Below, one piece after another: positions 50,459 to 58,304 of a stretch of 64,000 nt of DNA. Position 1 is the stretch's first letter. Every line of letters starts with the position of its first letter. Below the pieces are notes generated by a model. The model was not told where the DNA came from. It did not search any database and saw only the letters and a list, made by a program, of their open reading frames with translations. A program made the position numbers and the translations under genes. Source of the DNA: NORP240 sp046047495 (GTDB taxonomy: Bacteria > Pseudomonadota > Gammaproteobacteria > Pseudomonadales > Pseudohongiellaceae); NCBI GenBank assembly GCA_046047495.1, contig JBJOHV010000056.1, positions 1 through 64,000 on the forward strand, written 5' to 3'.

Positions 50459-51907
50459 TCATGGCGGCTGATCTTCGGCTAAAGGCAAGGGTCTGTGACG
50501 ACCGTAGATGTCTTCGAGACGCACGATATCGTCCTCGCCCAGATAACTGCCCACCTGGACTTCGATGAGTTCACAGGGTTCTTCGCCGCGATTCTCCAGG
50601 CGGTGCTTGCAGCCCTGGGGAATGAAGGTGGATTCGTTGGGGTCCACGGTGAATACCTCTTCATCACGGGTCACGGTGGCCTGACCGCGGATCACCACCC
50701 AGTGTTCGGAACGGTGATGATGCAGTTGCAGCGACAGGGTACCGCCTGGCTTCACCACGATGTGCTTGACCTTGAAGCCCTCCGCATCCACCAGCCGCTC
50801 ATAGGAGCCCCAGGGCCGGTACACCAGATCATGCAGGCTGTGTTCCTCGCGGTTCTGTGCCTTGAGCAGATCGACGATCTGCTTGACGTTCTGCACCTTG
50901 TCGCGGGCCGCCACCAGCACCGCATCCGAGGTTTCCACGATCACCGTATCCCGCAGGCCCACGGCGGTCACCAGCCGGGACCCAGCCTGCACATAACTGT
51001 CATGCACATCGGTGAGCAGTACATCGCCATTGACCACGTTGTTGTTGTCGTCCTTCTCACCCATGTCACTGAAGGCGCTCCAGGCACCCAGGTCATTCCA
51101 GTCGGCATCCAATGGCAGCACCGCGGCGTGACTGGTTTTTTCCATGACCGCATAGTCGATGGAGTCGGCGGGACACAGCTCGAACACATCGGCGGGCACC
51201 CGCAGGAAATCCCCGTCCGCCGTCATGCCGCCATGGGTGCGCCGGCACTGCTGCAGCATGTCCGGGGCATGCCGGCCCAGCTCCTCCAGGTAGCAAGCGG
51301 CGGAAAACATGAACATGCCGCTGTTCCACAGGTAGTCGCCACTGGCCAGGTAACCACGGGCGGTTTCCAGATCGGGCTTCTCGACAAATTCCGCCACCCG
51401 TCTGGCCACGCCGCCGGCCAGGGAATCTCCGATGCGGATATAGCCGTAACCGGTTTGTGGACTACCTGGCACGATCCCGAAGGTCACCAGATTGCCGTCC
51501 CGTGCCAGGCGCTGGCCTTCTGTGATGGCGGCCCGCAGGGCGGCCGGCTGCTGGATGAGGTGATCCGAAGGCAATACCAGCAGGATGGCATCGGGATCGG
51601 CCTGCGCCACGCACAGGGCGGCAAGCGCCACAGCCGGCGCCGTATTGCGGCCGAACGGTTCCAGAATGATGGTGTGTTTCTCATTGTCCATCTGACGCAG
51701 TTGCTCGGCTGCCAGAAAGCGGTGATCTTCGTTGCACACCACCAGCGGCGCACCCAGATCGGGCAACCCCGCCAGCCGCGCGAGGGTGTTCTGAAACAGC
51801 GAGCCCTGCTGCTGGGGAAACTGGATGAACTGTTTGGGCAACAGTGCGCGGGATACCGGCCACAGGCGCGAGCCTATGCCACCGGCCAGGATTACCGGAA
51901 CAAGCAT
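50459..51907 (-). CDS. manC: Mannose-1-phosphate guanylyltransferase / mannose-6-phosphate isomerase
   Basis: A bifunctional 482-residue enzyme of GDP-mannose synthesis. The N-terminal nucleotidyltransferase shows ILAGGIGSRLWPVSRALLPKQFI, and the C-terminal cupin isomerase shows LQLHHHRSEHWVVI and IPQGCKHRLEN with metal ligands. First gene of the manC-galU-manB operon; the 269 bases upstream separate it from divergent fabA. It is also known as cpsB or algA in different organisms. Confidence 0.95.
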   Translation of the reverse strand: MLVPVILAGGIGSRLWPVSRALLPKQFIQFPQQQGSLFQNTLARLAGLPDLGAPLVVCNEDHRFLAAEQLRQMDNEKHTIILEPFGRNTAPAVALAALCVAQADPDAILLVLPSDHLIQQPAALRAAITEGQRLARDGNLVTFGIVPGSPQTGYGYIRIGDSLAGGVARRVAEFVEKPDLETARGYLASGDYLWNSGMFMFSAACYLEELGRHAPDMLQQCRRTHGGMTADGDFLRVPADVFELCPADSIDYAVMEKTSHAAVLPLDADWNDLGAWSAFSDMGEKDDNNNVVNGDVLLTDVHDSYVQAGSRLVTAVGLRDTVIVETSDAVLVAARDKVQNVKQIVDLLKAQNREEHSLHDLVYRPWGSYERLVDAEGFKVKHIVVKPGGTLSLQLHHHRSEHWVVIRGQATVTRDEEVFTVDPNESTFIPQGCKHRLENRGEEPCELIEVQVGSYLGEDDIVRLEDIYGRHRPLPLAEDQPP

Positions 51908-52044
51908 TTGATTTCCTTTAGTTCCATGATCGCCGTCGGATTCCCGTCAGGTAACTGTGCAGCCGGCCGTGCCGGGCAGTGCCCGGCACCGTCAGAGCCG
52001 CCAAGAATAACCGATAACGGGTCAATCCGAAGGTCGGATCGGCA

Positions 52045-52062
52045 AAATAATATCGATTATTT
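52045..52062. promoter_or_regulatory. Inverted repeat in the manC/fabA divergent spacer
   Basis: AAATAAT (52045-52051) is mirrored by ATTATTT (52056-52062) around the four bases ATCG, within an AT-rich patch of an otherwise GC-rich region. It sits about 115 bases upstream of the fabA start and could be an operator for fabA or manC. It does not match the E. coli FabR site as I know it. Confidence 0.4.
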
Positions 52063-52160
52063 CATGGTGTTTCGCTAATATCGCAGCCTTTGCGCAACAG
52101 GGCCCCAACGGGCTCCTGTCGCGGACGATGCAAGACATCCCTGATCAGAGTGACGGCAAG

Positions 52161-52182
52161 GCCCAGTGACAGCCCAGTGACA
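52161..52182 (+). repeat. 11-bp tandem duplication over the fabA start
   Basis: GCCCAGTGACA occurs twice head to tail (52161-52171 and 52172-52182). The second copy carries the proposed GTG start at 52177; the first copy carries an identical GTG in another frame at 52166. Gain or loss of one unit would move the start without changing the downstream reading frame. Confidence 0.6.
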
Positions 52183-52719
52183 GAGAGAAATCCGTTTTTC
52201 ACACCCAAGAGCTCCTACGCCAAACACGAACTGGTGGAGTGCGGTTACGGCAAATTGTTCGGCCCCGGCAACGCACGCCTGCCGGTGGACAATATGCTCA
52301 TGGTTGACCGTATTGTGGAGATTAATGATCATGGCGGAGAGTATGGCAAAGGCCAGATCATCGCCGAGCTGGACATCCATCCCGAGCTGTGGTTTTTCGC
52401 CTGCCATTTCCCGGAAGACCCCGTAATGCCCGGATGCCTCGGCCTGGATGCCATGTGGCAACTGGTGGGATTCTTTCTCGGCTGGCGCGGCAATCTCGGC
52501 AAGGGCCGTGCCCTGGGGGCCGGTGAAGTGAAATTCAGTGGTGAGATACTGCCTACGGCAAAAAAAGTTGTGTATGAGATCGCCATGAGCCGGGTGATAG
52601 AACGCAAGCTGGTCATGGGCATCGCCGACGGAACCGTGTCGGTGGACGGCAAGCTCATCTACACCACCCGCGGCCTCAAGGTTGGCCTGTTCAGACCCGG
52701 GCACGCATTCGAACAATAA
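52177..52719 (+). CDS. fabA: 3-hydroxydecanoyl-ACP dehydratase/isomerase FabA
   Basis: FabA dehydrates 3-hydroxydecanoyl-ACP and isomerises trans-2- to cis-3-decenoyl-ACP, the branch point to unsaturated fatty acids. The core is very close to E. coli FabA, including NMLMVDRI, catalytic His in FFACHFPEDPVMPGCLGLDAMWQLVGF and GVGEVKF-like GAGEVKFSG. The start is uncertain: GTG 52177 gives 180 residues (E. coli 172), GTG 52150 and TTG 52090 remain open in frame, and none has a good ribosome site. fabB follows 33 bases later. Confidence 0.93.
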   Translation: MTERNPFFTPKSSYAKHELVECGYGKLFGPGNARLPVDNMLMVDRIVEINDHGGEYGKGQIIAELDIHPELWFFACHFPEDPVMPGCLGLDAMWQLVGFFLGWRGNLGKGRALGAGEVKFSGEILPTAKKVVYEIAMSRVIERKLVMGIADGTVSVDGKLIYTTRGLKVGLFRPGHAFEQ

Positions 52720-52752
52720 GCCAGGGTCGCTGATCGTTAGCAGAGGACATCT

Positions 52753-53970
52753 ATGAGACGTGTTGTGGTTACCGGTATGGGCATCATTTCCTGCCTGGGA
52801 CATGATAAGGACGCCGTACTGGCTTCCCTGCGGGAGGGCCGCAGTGGCATCACCTTCAATGAGGAATACCGGGATGTCGGCATGCGTTCCCACGTGGCCG
52901 GCCGGGTCGAAATCGATTTCACGCCGCTGATCGACCGCAAGCTGCTGCGCTTCATGGGCGACGCGGCGGCCCTCGGTTATCTTTCCATGGAGCAGGCCAT
53001 CAAGGATGCCGGTCTGGCCGACGACCAGGTGTCCAACGTACGTACCGGCATCATCATGGGTGCCGGTGGTTCCTCCACAGAGGATCAGGTGGAATCCGTG
53101 GACATACTGCGCAGCCGTGGCCTGCGCAAGGTCGGTCCCTACCGGGTGACCCGCGCCATGGGTTCCACGGTATCAGCCTGTCTCGCCACCTCGTTTCGCA
53201 TCAAGGGAGTGAATTATTCGATCTCCTCCGCCTGCGCCACCAGCGCCCATTGCATCGGCAACGCCATGGAGCTGATCCAGCTGGGCAAGCAGGATGTCGT
53301 GTTTGCCGGCGGCGGCGAAGCGGAGCACTGGACACTCTCCCATATGTTCGATGCTATGGGTGCCCTGTCCACCGCTTACAATGACACGCCGGAGCGGGCC
53401 TCCCGTGCCTACGATGCCGACCGCGATGGCTTTGTGATCGCCGGTGGCGGCGGTGTGCTGGTGATCGAAGCCCTGGATCACGCCCTGCAAAGAGGCGCCA
53501 AAATATACGCCGAGCTGACCGGCTACGGTGCCACCTCCGATGGCTACGACATGGTGGCCCCCTCGGGTGAGGGCGGCCAACGTGCCATGCAGATGGCAAT
53601 GTCCACCGCCCGCCGACCGGTGGACTACATCAATGCCCATGGCACCAGCACTCCGGCGGGCGATGTGGCGGAACTGAAGGCCATCAGGGCGGTGTTCGGC
53701 GAACGGGTCCCCGCAATCAATTCCACCAAGTCCCTCAGCGGTCATTCACTGGGCGCCGCCGGGGTGCAGGAGGCCATCTACAGCCTGCTGATGATGGAAA
53801 ACGACTTCATCTGCGCCTCCGCCAATATCGAGCGCCTGGATCCCGAGGCGGAGGGCATGCCCATCGTCCTGACCCGCCGGGATGACGTAAAACTGGATTG
53901 CATCATGTCCAACAGCTTTGGATTCGGCGGCACGAACGCCTGCCTGGTGTTCGAACGCTACGGAGAATGA
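52753..53970 (+). CDS. fabB: 3-oxoacyl-ACP synthase I FabB
   Basis: FabB elongates acyl-ACP chains and is essential for unsaturated fatty acids with FabA. The 405-residue protein has the Cys-His-His triad: Cys161 in SSACATSAHC, His in NAHGTSTPAGD near residue 296, and His in TKSLSGHSLGAAG near residue 331. The last residues NSFGFGGTNACLVF are typical. Start ATG 52753 follows AGAGGACA. Its stop overlaps the next gene by one base in TGATG (two ATG choices). Confidence 0.97.
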   Translation: MRRVVVTGMGIISCLGHDKDAVLASLREGRSGITFNEEYRDVGMRSHVAGRVEIDFTPLIDRKLLRFMGDAAALGYLSMEQAIKDAGLADDQVSNVRTGIIMGAGGSSTEDQVESVDILRSRGLRKVGPYRVTRAMGSTVSACLATSFRIKGVNYSISSACATSAHCIGNAMELIQLGKQDVVFAGGGEAEHWTLSHMFDAMGALSTAYNDTPERASRAYDADRDGFVIAGGGGVLVIEALDHALQRGAKIYAELTGYGATSDGYDMVAPSGEGGQRAMQMAMSTARRPVDYINAHGTSTPAGDVAELKAIRAVFGERVPAINSTKSLSGHSLGAAGVQEAIYSLLMMENDFICASANIERLDPEAEGMPIVLTRRDDVKLDCIMSNSFGFGGTNACLVFERYGE

Positions 53971-54455
53971 TGACGGATCGGCGCTGGCCCAAACCCCTCA
54001 TGCTGCTGCTGGCCACCCTGGCCGGCCTGCTGCTGTCGAGTGTCAGCCCGGCACAACTCGCACCCCGTGACGGGGCCTCTCTCCTCGGCAATCGGGAACA
54101 GCCGCTGCCACCGGACCAGGCCTTTCCCTATTTCGTCGCCCTGGAAGGGCCAGGACTGGTCACGGTCACCTGGCAGCCGGCGCCGGAGCATTACCTGTAC
54201 CGCCACCAGTTTCATTTCACCCTGCTGCCCAGGGACGGTGCCACCGTGGCTCTGGAGGCCAGCCTGCCCGACGGTCTGCACAAGACAGACCAGTTCTTCG
54301 GTGACATCGAAGCCTATTACGATCCGGTCAAGGCCAGCCTGAGCCTCGACCCGGCGGCCATGGTCGGAGCCCGTCTGGAAATCCAGTTTCAGGGTTGCGC
54401 CGACTGGGGATTCTGCTATCCGCCCCGCAAGGTGACCGTTCCCCTGCAGCCCTGA
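53970..54455 (+). CDS. Free-standing DsbD N-terminal-like domain (periplasmic thiol protein)
   Basis: The 161-residue product has a signal peptide (about residues 1-27, ending VSPAQL) and one DsbD alpha-type domain (PF11412-like). The redox pair sits in FQGCADWGFCYPP with Cys143 and Cys149, the same spacing as in E. coli DsbD (GCADAGFC). The transmembrane and C-terminal thioredoxin parts of DsbD are absent. ATG 53970 is preferred, overlapping the fabB stop (TGATG) with GGAG four bases upstream. It probably takes electrons from another DsbD-like partner and passes them to periplasmic proteins. Confidence 0.87.
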   Translation: MTDRRWPKPLMLLLATLAGLLLSSVSPAQLAPRDGASLLGNREQPLPPDQAFPYFVALEGPGLVTVTWQPAPEHYLYRHQFHFTLLPRDGATVALEASLPDGLHKTDQFFGDIEAYYDPVKASLSLDPAAMVGARLEIQFQGCADWGFCYPPRKVTVPLQP

Positions 54456-54555
54456 GCGGGGACTGGCTGGGCCCGCTCGATGAAATCAGGTGAAGTGCGG
54501 CCGATTATCTGAGAAAATGCCGCGAAAATTAGCGAACTACCTGACAAGACCAACA

Positions 54556-55008
54556 ATGACAAGCATTCTTGCGCTACACGGCCCCAACCTCAATCTGCTG
54601 GGGGAACGGGAACCCCATATCTACGGTCCCGACCGCCTGGACGACATCAACCAACGCATGGCCGCCCTGTGCGCGGCGGCAGGGCATCAATTCCAGGCCC
54701 TGCAGAGCAATGCGGAGCACGTCCTCATCGAGCGCCTGCACCAGGCGCGCAAGGACGGCACCGGCTTCATGATCATCAATCTCGGCGGCTTCACCCACAC
54801 CAGCATCGCCCTGCGGGATGCGGTGCTGGCAGCTGAGATCCCCTTCATCGAAGTGCACCTGTCCAACCTGTTCCGCCGCGAGCCCTTCCGCCACGCCTCC
54901 TATTTCTCGGATATCGCGGTGGGCTGCATCGTGGGGCTGGGTGCCCAGGGTTATGAACTGGCCTTACAGGCCGCCTTCAAACAACTGGCCGGCAAGCCGG
55001 CCAACTAG
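54556..55008 (+). CDS. aroQ: Type II 3-dehydroquinate dehydratase
   Basis: AroQ performs the third step of the shikimate pathway. The 150-residue dodecamer-type enzyme has ILALHGPNLNLLGERE with the catalytic loop, GFMIINLGGFTHTSIALRDA, and PFIEVHLSNLFRREPFRHASY with the active-site His. ATG 54556 gives family length. It lies 100 bases after the DsbD-like gene and 41 bases before accB, the same order as in Pseudomonas and other gammaproteobacteria. Confidence 0.96.
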   Translation: MTSILALHGPNLNLLGEREPHIYGPDRLDDINQRMAALCAAAGHQFQALQSNAEHVLIERLHQARKDGTGFMIINLGGFTHTSIALRDAVLAAEIPFIEVHLSNLFRREPFRHASYFSDIAVGCIVGLGAQGYELALQAAFKQLAGKPAN

Positions 55009-55049
55009 CAGGAGGATTGGCCGTCCCCTCACGGCGGCTCACCGACACC

Positions 55050-55508
55050 ATGGATATCAGAAAAGTCAAAAAGCTCATTGAACTCATCGAAGCCTCCGAC
55101 GTCTCCGAAATCGAGATCAAGGAAGGCGAGGAATCCGTGCGCATCAGCCGCAACACCTCCGCCGCACCGAATGTCAGCTACCACATGATGCCGCCGGCCA
55201 TGTCAGCACCCCCCGCCGCCAGCCAGATGTCCACTGCGGCGCCGGCTGCCGCACCGGAAGCGGCGGCCCCCAGCGGCAAGATGATCCGCTCCCCCATGGT
55301 GGGAACCTTCTACCGTTCACCGTCGCCCGGCTCCCCCGTCTTCGTGGAAGTGGGCCAGCAGGTCAAGGTGGGTGACGTGGTGTGTATCGTGGAAGCCATG
55401 AAGATGATGAACCAGATCGAAGCGGATCATGCCGGCACCGTGGAGGCGATTCTGGTGAATGACGGCGAACCCGTGGAATTCGATCAGCCACTGATCACCA
55501 TCGTTTAA
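55050..55508 (+). CDS. accB: Biotin carboxyl carrier protein of acetyl-CoA carboxylase
   Basis: AccB carries biotin between the carboxylase and transferase parts of acetyl-CoA carboxylase. The 152 residues include a helical N-terminus (MDIRKVKKLIELIE), an Ala/Pro-rich linker (about 38-75) and a biotinyl domain with EAMKMMNQ, biotin on Lys118. ATG 55050 has no good ribosome site next to it; a strong AGGAGGA lies 33 bases upstream, before an in-frame TTG at 55017. accC follows 22 bases later. Confidence 0.95.
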   Translation: MDIRKVKKLIELIEASDVSEIEIKEGEESVRISRNTSAAPNVSYHMMPPAMSAPPAASQMSTAAPAAAPEAAAPSGKMIRSPMVGTFYRSPSPGSPVFVEVGQQVKVGDVVCIVEAMKMMNQIEADHAGTVEAILVNDGEPVEFDQPLITIV

Positions 55509-55530
55509 CCAGCAGCCCAGGATTCCCTCG

Positions 55531-56871
55531 ATGCTTGATAAAGTCTTAATCGCCAATCGGGGCGAAATCGCCCTTCGGGTTTTGCGCGCCTGCAAAGAGC
55601 TGGGCATCAAGACCGTGGCGGTCCATTCCAGCGCCGACCGTGACCTCATGCACGTGCGGCTGGCGGACGAGTCCGTGTGTATCGGGCCAGCCAAGTCCAG
55701 CGACAGTTACCTGAACATTCCCGCCATCATCGCCGCCATGGAAGTCACCGACTCGGTGGCGGTCCATCCCGGCTATGGCTTTCTGGCCGAAAACGCGGAC
55801 TTTGCCGAGCAGGTGGAGAACAGCGGCTTCATCTTCATCGGTCCGCGGCCGGAAACCATCCGCCTGATGGGGGACAAGGTGTCCGCCATCGAGGTGATGC
55901 GGGCCGCCGGAGTACCCACGGTGCCCGGTTCCAACGGCCCCCTGGACGACAATCCGGAGCGTACCCTGCAGCTGGCCAGGGACATCGGTTATCCGGTCAT
56001 CATCAAGGCCGCCGCCGGTGGCGGTGGCCGGGGCATGCGGGTGGTGCACAGCGAGGCCGCCCTGCTGAAAGCCATCTATGTCACCCAGTCGGAGGCCAAG
56101 TCCTTCTTCGGCAGCGGCACGGTGTACCTGGAAAAATTTCTCGAGAACCCCCGTCACGTGGAGATCCAGGTCATCGGCGACGGCAAGGGCAATGCCATTC
56201 ACCTCGGTGACCGCGACTGCTCCCTGCAGCGCCGCCATCAAAAAGTACTGGAAGAGGCACCTGCCCCCGGCATACCGGAAAAGGTCCGCCAGGAAGTGCT
56301 CGCCACCTGCGTGCAAGCCTGTCGCGACATGCAGTACCGCGGAGCCGGCACCCTGGAATTCCTCTACCAGGACGAGCAGTTCTATTTCATCGAGATGAAC
56401 ACCCGGGTGCAGGTGGAGCATCCGGTCACGGAGATGGTCACCGGGATCGACATCGTCAAGGAACAGCTGCGGGTCGCCAGCGGCCTGCCCCTGTCGGTGC
56501 GGCAGGAAGACATCCGCATCAAGGGCCATGCCTTCGAGTGTCGCATCAATGCGGAAGACCCGGCCACCTTCATGCCCTGCCCCGGCAAAGTCACCCTGTT
56601 TCACGCCCCGGGCGGCAATGGCATCCGGGTGGATTCCCATCTCTACAGTGGTTATTCCATTCCCCCCCATTATGATTCCCTGATCGCCAAACTGATCAGC
56701 TATGGTGACGACCGGGACCATGCCCTTATCCGCATGCTGAATGCCCTGGATGAGATCCTGGTGGACGGCATCCGCACCAACATTCCCCTGCATCGGGACC
56801 TGGTGCGGGACGCCCAATTCAAGAAAGGCGGCGTTAACATTCATTATCTGGAACACAAGCTGTCCTCCTGA
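55531..56871 (+). CDS. accC: Biotin carboxylase, acetyl-CoA carboxylase subunit
   Basis: AccC carboxylates biotin on AccB using ATP and bicarbonate. The 446-residue ATP-grasp enzyme shows LIANRGEIALRVLRA, the glycine loop KAAAGGGGRGMRVV, and FIEMNTRVQVEHPVTEMVTG with metal Glu and catalytic Arg. prmA begins at its stop (TGATG). Confidence 0.97.
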   Translation: MLDKVLIANRGEIALRVLRACKELGIKTVAVHSSADRDLMHVRLADESVCIGPAKSSDSYLNIPAIIAAMEVTDSVAVHPGYGFLAENADFAEQVENSGFIFIGPRPETIRLMGDKVSAIEVMRAAGVPTVPGSNGPLDDNPERTLQLARDIGYPVIIKAAAGGGGRGMRVVHSEAALLKAIYVTQSEAKSFFGSGTVYLEKFLENPRHVEIQVIGDGKGNAIHLGDRDCSLQRRHQKVLEEAPAPGIPEKVRQEVLATCVQACRDMQYRGAGTLEFLYQDEQFYFIEMNTRVQVEHPVTEMVTGIDIVKEQLRVASGLPLSVRQEDIRIKGHAFECRINAEDPATFMPCPGKVTLFHAPGGNGIRVDSHLYSGYSIPPHYDSLIAKLISYGDDRDHALIRMLNALDEILVDGIRTNIPLHRDLVRDAQFKKGGVNIHYLEHKLSS

Positions 56872-57761
56872 TGCCCTGGCAGCAACTGCAACTCAGGCTG
56901 CGCGGCGAAGACGCCGAAAGCCTGGAACAATTGCTGCTGGATCAGGGCGCCTCGGCGGTCACTCTGCTGGACGCCGAGGACCAGCCCATTTTCCAGACCG
57001 AACCCGGTGCCCAACCCCTGTGGGATGAAACCATCGTCAGCGCGCTGTTCTCCATGACTGCGCCATTGGACGATATCATCCGCCAGGTGTTGAACCAGGT
57101 CCCCGCCGGCATGGTCAGCCACTATCATGTGGAACGCCTGGAGGACCAGGACTGGCGCACGGCCTGGATGGCGGACTTTCACCCCATGCAGTTCGGTGAC
57201 CGCCTGTGGATATGCCCCAGCTGGCTCAGCCCGCCCGACCCCCAGGCAGTCAATATCCTGCTGGACCCCGGCCTGGCCTTCGGTACCGGAACCCATCCCA
57301 CCACGGCCCTGTGCCTGTCCTGGCTGGACCGGACCAATGTCACCGACATGCTGGTGGTGGACTATGGTTGTGGTTCCGGGGTGTTGGGTATCGGGGCGGC
57401 CCTGTTGGGCGCGGCCCGGGTGGTGGCCGTGGACAACGACCCCCAGGCCGTCACCGCCACCGCCACCAACCGGGACCACAACCGCATCGACCCGCAACGG
57501 CTGAGCTGCCATCTGCCGGACGACATGCCTGACCTGCAGGCCGATGCCCTGTTGGCCAATATCCTGGCCCAACCGCTCCATGACCTGGCAACCCGCTTTG
57601 CCGACCTGCTGAAGCCCGGTGCCCATGTCGTGCTGTCGGGGCTCATCGAGAACCAGGTGGACGATCTGCTGGACACCTATGCAAGGGACTTCCACATGGA
57701 CCCGCCGGTCATCCAGGATGGCTGGGTCCGCCTGAGCGGACGTCGCAAACCGACCCGCTGA
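56871..57761 (+). CDS. prmA: Ribosomal protein L11 methyltransferase
   Basis: PrmA trimethylates ribosomal protein L11. The 296-residue protein has an N-terminal substrate-recognition domain and a C-terminal SAM domain: LDPGLAFGTGTHPTTALCLSWLD, DYGCGSGVLGIGAALLGA and LLANILAQPL. One-base overlap with accC couples translation, an arrangement conserved in many gammaproteobacteria. Confidence 0.96.
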   Translation: MPWQQLQLRLRGEDAESLEQLLLDQGASAVTLLDAEDQPIFQTEPGAQPLWDETIVSALFSMTAPLDDIIRQVLNQVPAGMVSHYHVERLEDQDWRTAWMADFHPMQFGDRLWICPSWLSPPDPQAVNILLDPGLAFGTGTHPTTALCLSWLDRTNVTDMLVVDYGCGSGVLGIGAALLGAARVVAVDNDPQAVTATATNRDHNRIDPQRLSCHLPDDMPDLQADALLANILAQPLHDLATRFADLLKPGAHVVLSGLIENQVDDLLDTYARDFHMDPPVIQDGWVRLSGRRKPTR

Positions 57762-57814
57762 GCCATCACTTCCTTGATCCGACATTGAATTTCAAAGCAC
57801 ATCGGTCAGCATTA

Positions 57815-57920
57815 GTCGCTGTCGGCAATTGACCTGGCGACACGCCGTGAATACGTCCATGTAGGCTCGGGCGCAGCATCCATGCTGCGCACGGTCGCCC
57901 GGCCAATCGCCCACAGCGAC
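57815..57920. repeat. 106-bp imperfect inverted-repeat element
   Basis: Outer arms 57815-57841 and 57894-57920 pair over 23 of 27 positions. The centre holds a near-perfect palindrome, GCGCAGCAT (57871-57879) with ATGCTGCGC (57882-57890), preceded by the segment ACGCCGTGAATACGTCCATG. The nested layout fits a BIME/MITE-type dispersed element. I recall similar wording from intergenic repeats of other gammaproteobacteria, but this is memory and was not checked. Confidence 0.8.
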
Positions 57921-58056
57921 CTTCCAATGCCGTGCAGGATTCCAATCGGCTTCTATTGAACCGCTGGAGTCGACCCTGCCGTTGGGGCCGGCAGTGAGTG
58001 TCGAGCCAGCGGGGGGCGCAGGGGGTGGCGGCAATAAAAGACCAGCGCCGAGCGCA

Positions 58057-58086
58057 GAAAAAAGACCGCTTTCCAGGGCTTTTTTC
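58057..58086. terminator. Weak AT-rich stem, possible terminator of the acc-prmA operon
   Basis: GAAAAAAG (58057-58064) pairs with CTTTTTTC (58079-58086) around a 14-base loop that can add two G-C pairs after a mismatch. The T-run follows directly. The stem is weak because it is almost all A-T. Confidence 0.35.
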
Positions 58087-58135
58087 GTAGTGAGGGCACC
58101 CGGGACGGGCGCGGTCTGCCGCAACCCCCTGTGCC

Positions 58136-58240
58136 GCCCGCTGAGCCATACACCGCTCTCATCCCTTCCAGCCCGCTGAGCCATACACCGCTCTCATCCC
58201 TCCCAGCCAGCTGAGCCATACACCGGTCTCATCCCACCCA
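58136..58240. repeat. Three tandem copies of a 35-bp unit
   Basis: Units at 58136-58170, 58171-58205 and 58206-58240 share CTGAGCCATACACCG as core and differ at only a few positions (the third unit has GCCAG and CGGTCTC variants). No spacers lie between the units, so it is not a CRISPR array. It ends 64 bases before the DUF3426 gene start. Confidence 0.9.
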
Positions 58241-58304
58241 GCCCAACCCAGCCACGATGCCTCGAAAAAGCCGTCAGCAACCGACGCCGTGTACAATACC
58301 CGCA

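Larger units (their letters stand above)
57762..58304. other. 543-base non-coding stretch between prmA and the DUF3426 gene
   Basis: This is the longest gene-free stretch. It holds an inverted-repeat element (57815-57920), an AT-rich stem (58057-58086) and three copies of a 35-base tandem repeat (58136-58240). Short open frames on both strands overlap these repeats and have no credible start or family; I treat them as noise. The neighbours prmA and DUF3426/dusB are usually much closer in related operons, so this looks like inserted material. Confidence 0.8.

Noticed and set aside
57815..57920. Integron attC site
   Set aside because: The arms are inverted and nested, but the required GTTRRRY and RYYYAAC core boxes are not present and no integrase or cassette genes are nearby.
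58136..58240. CRISPR array
   Set aside because: The 35-base units are directly adjacent with no spacers and no cas genes are in the window.
57900..58250. Short open frames inside the prmA-DUF3426 gap
   Set aside because: They overlap the inverted and tandem repeats, lack ribosome sites and encode repeat-derived peptides.
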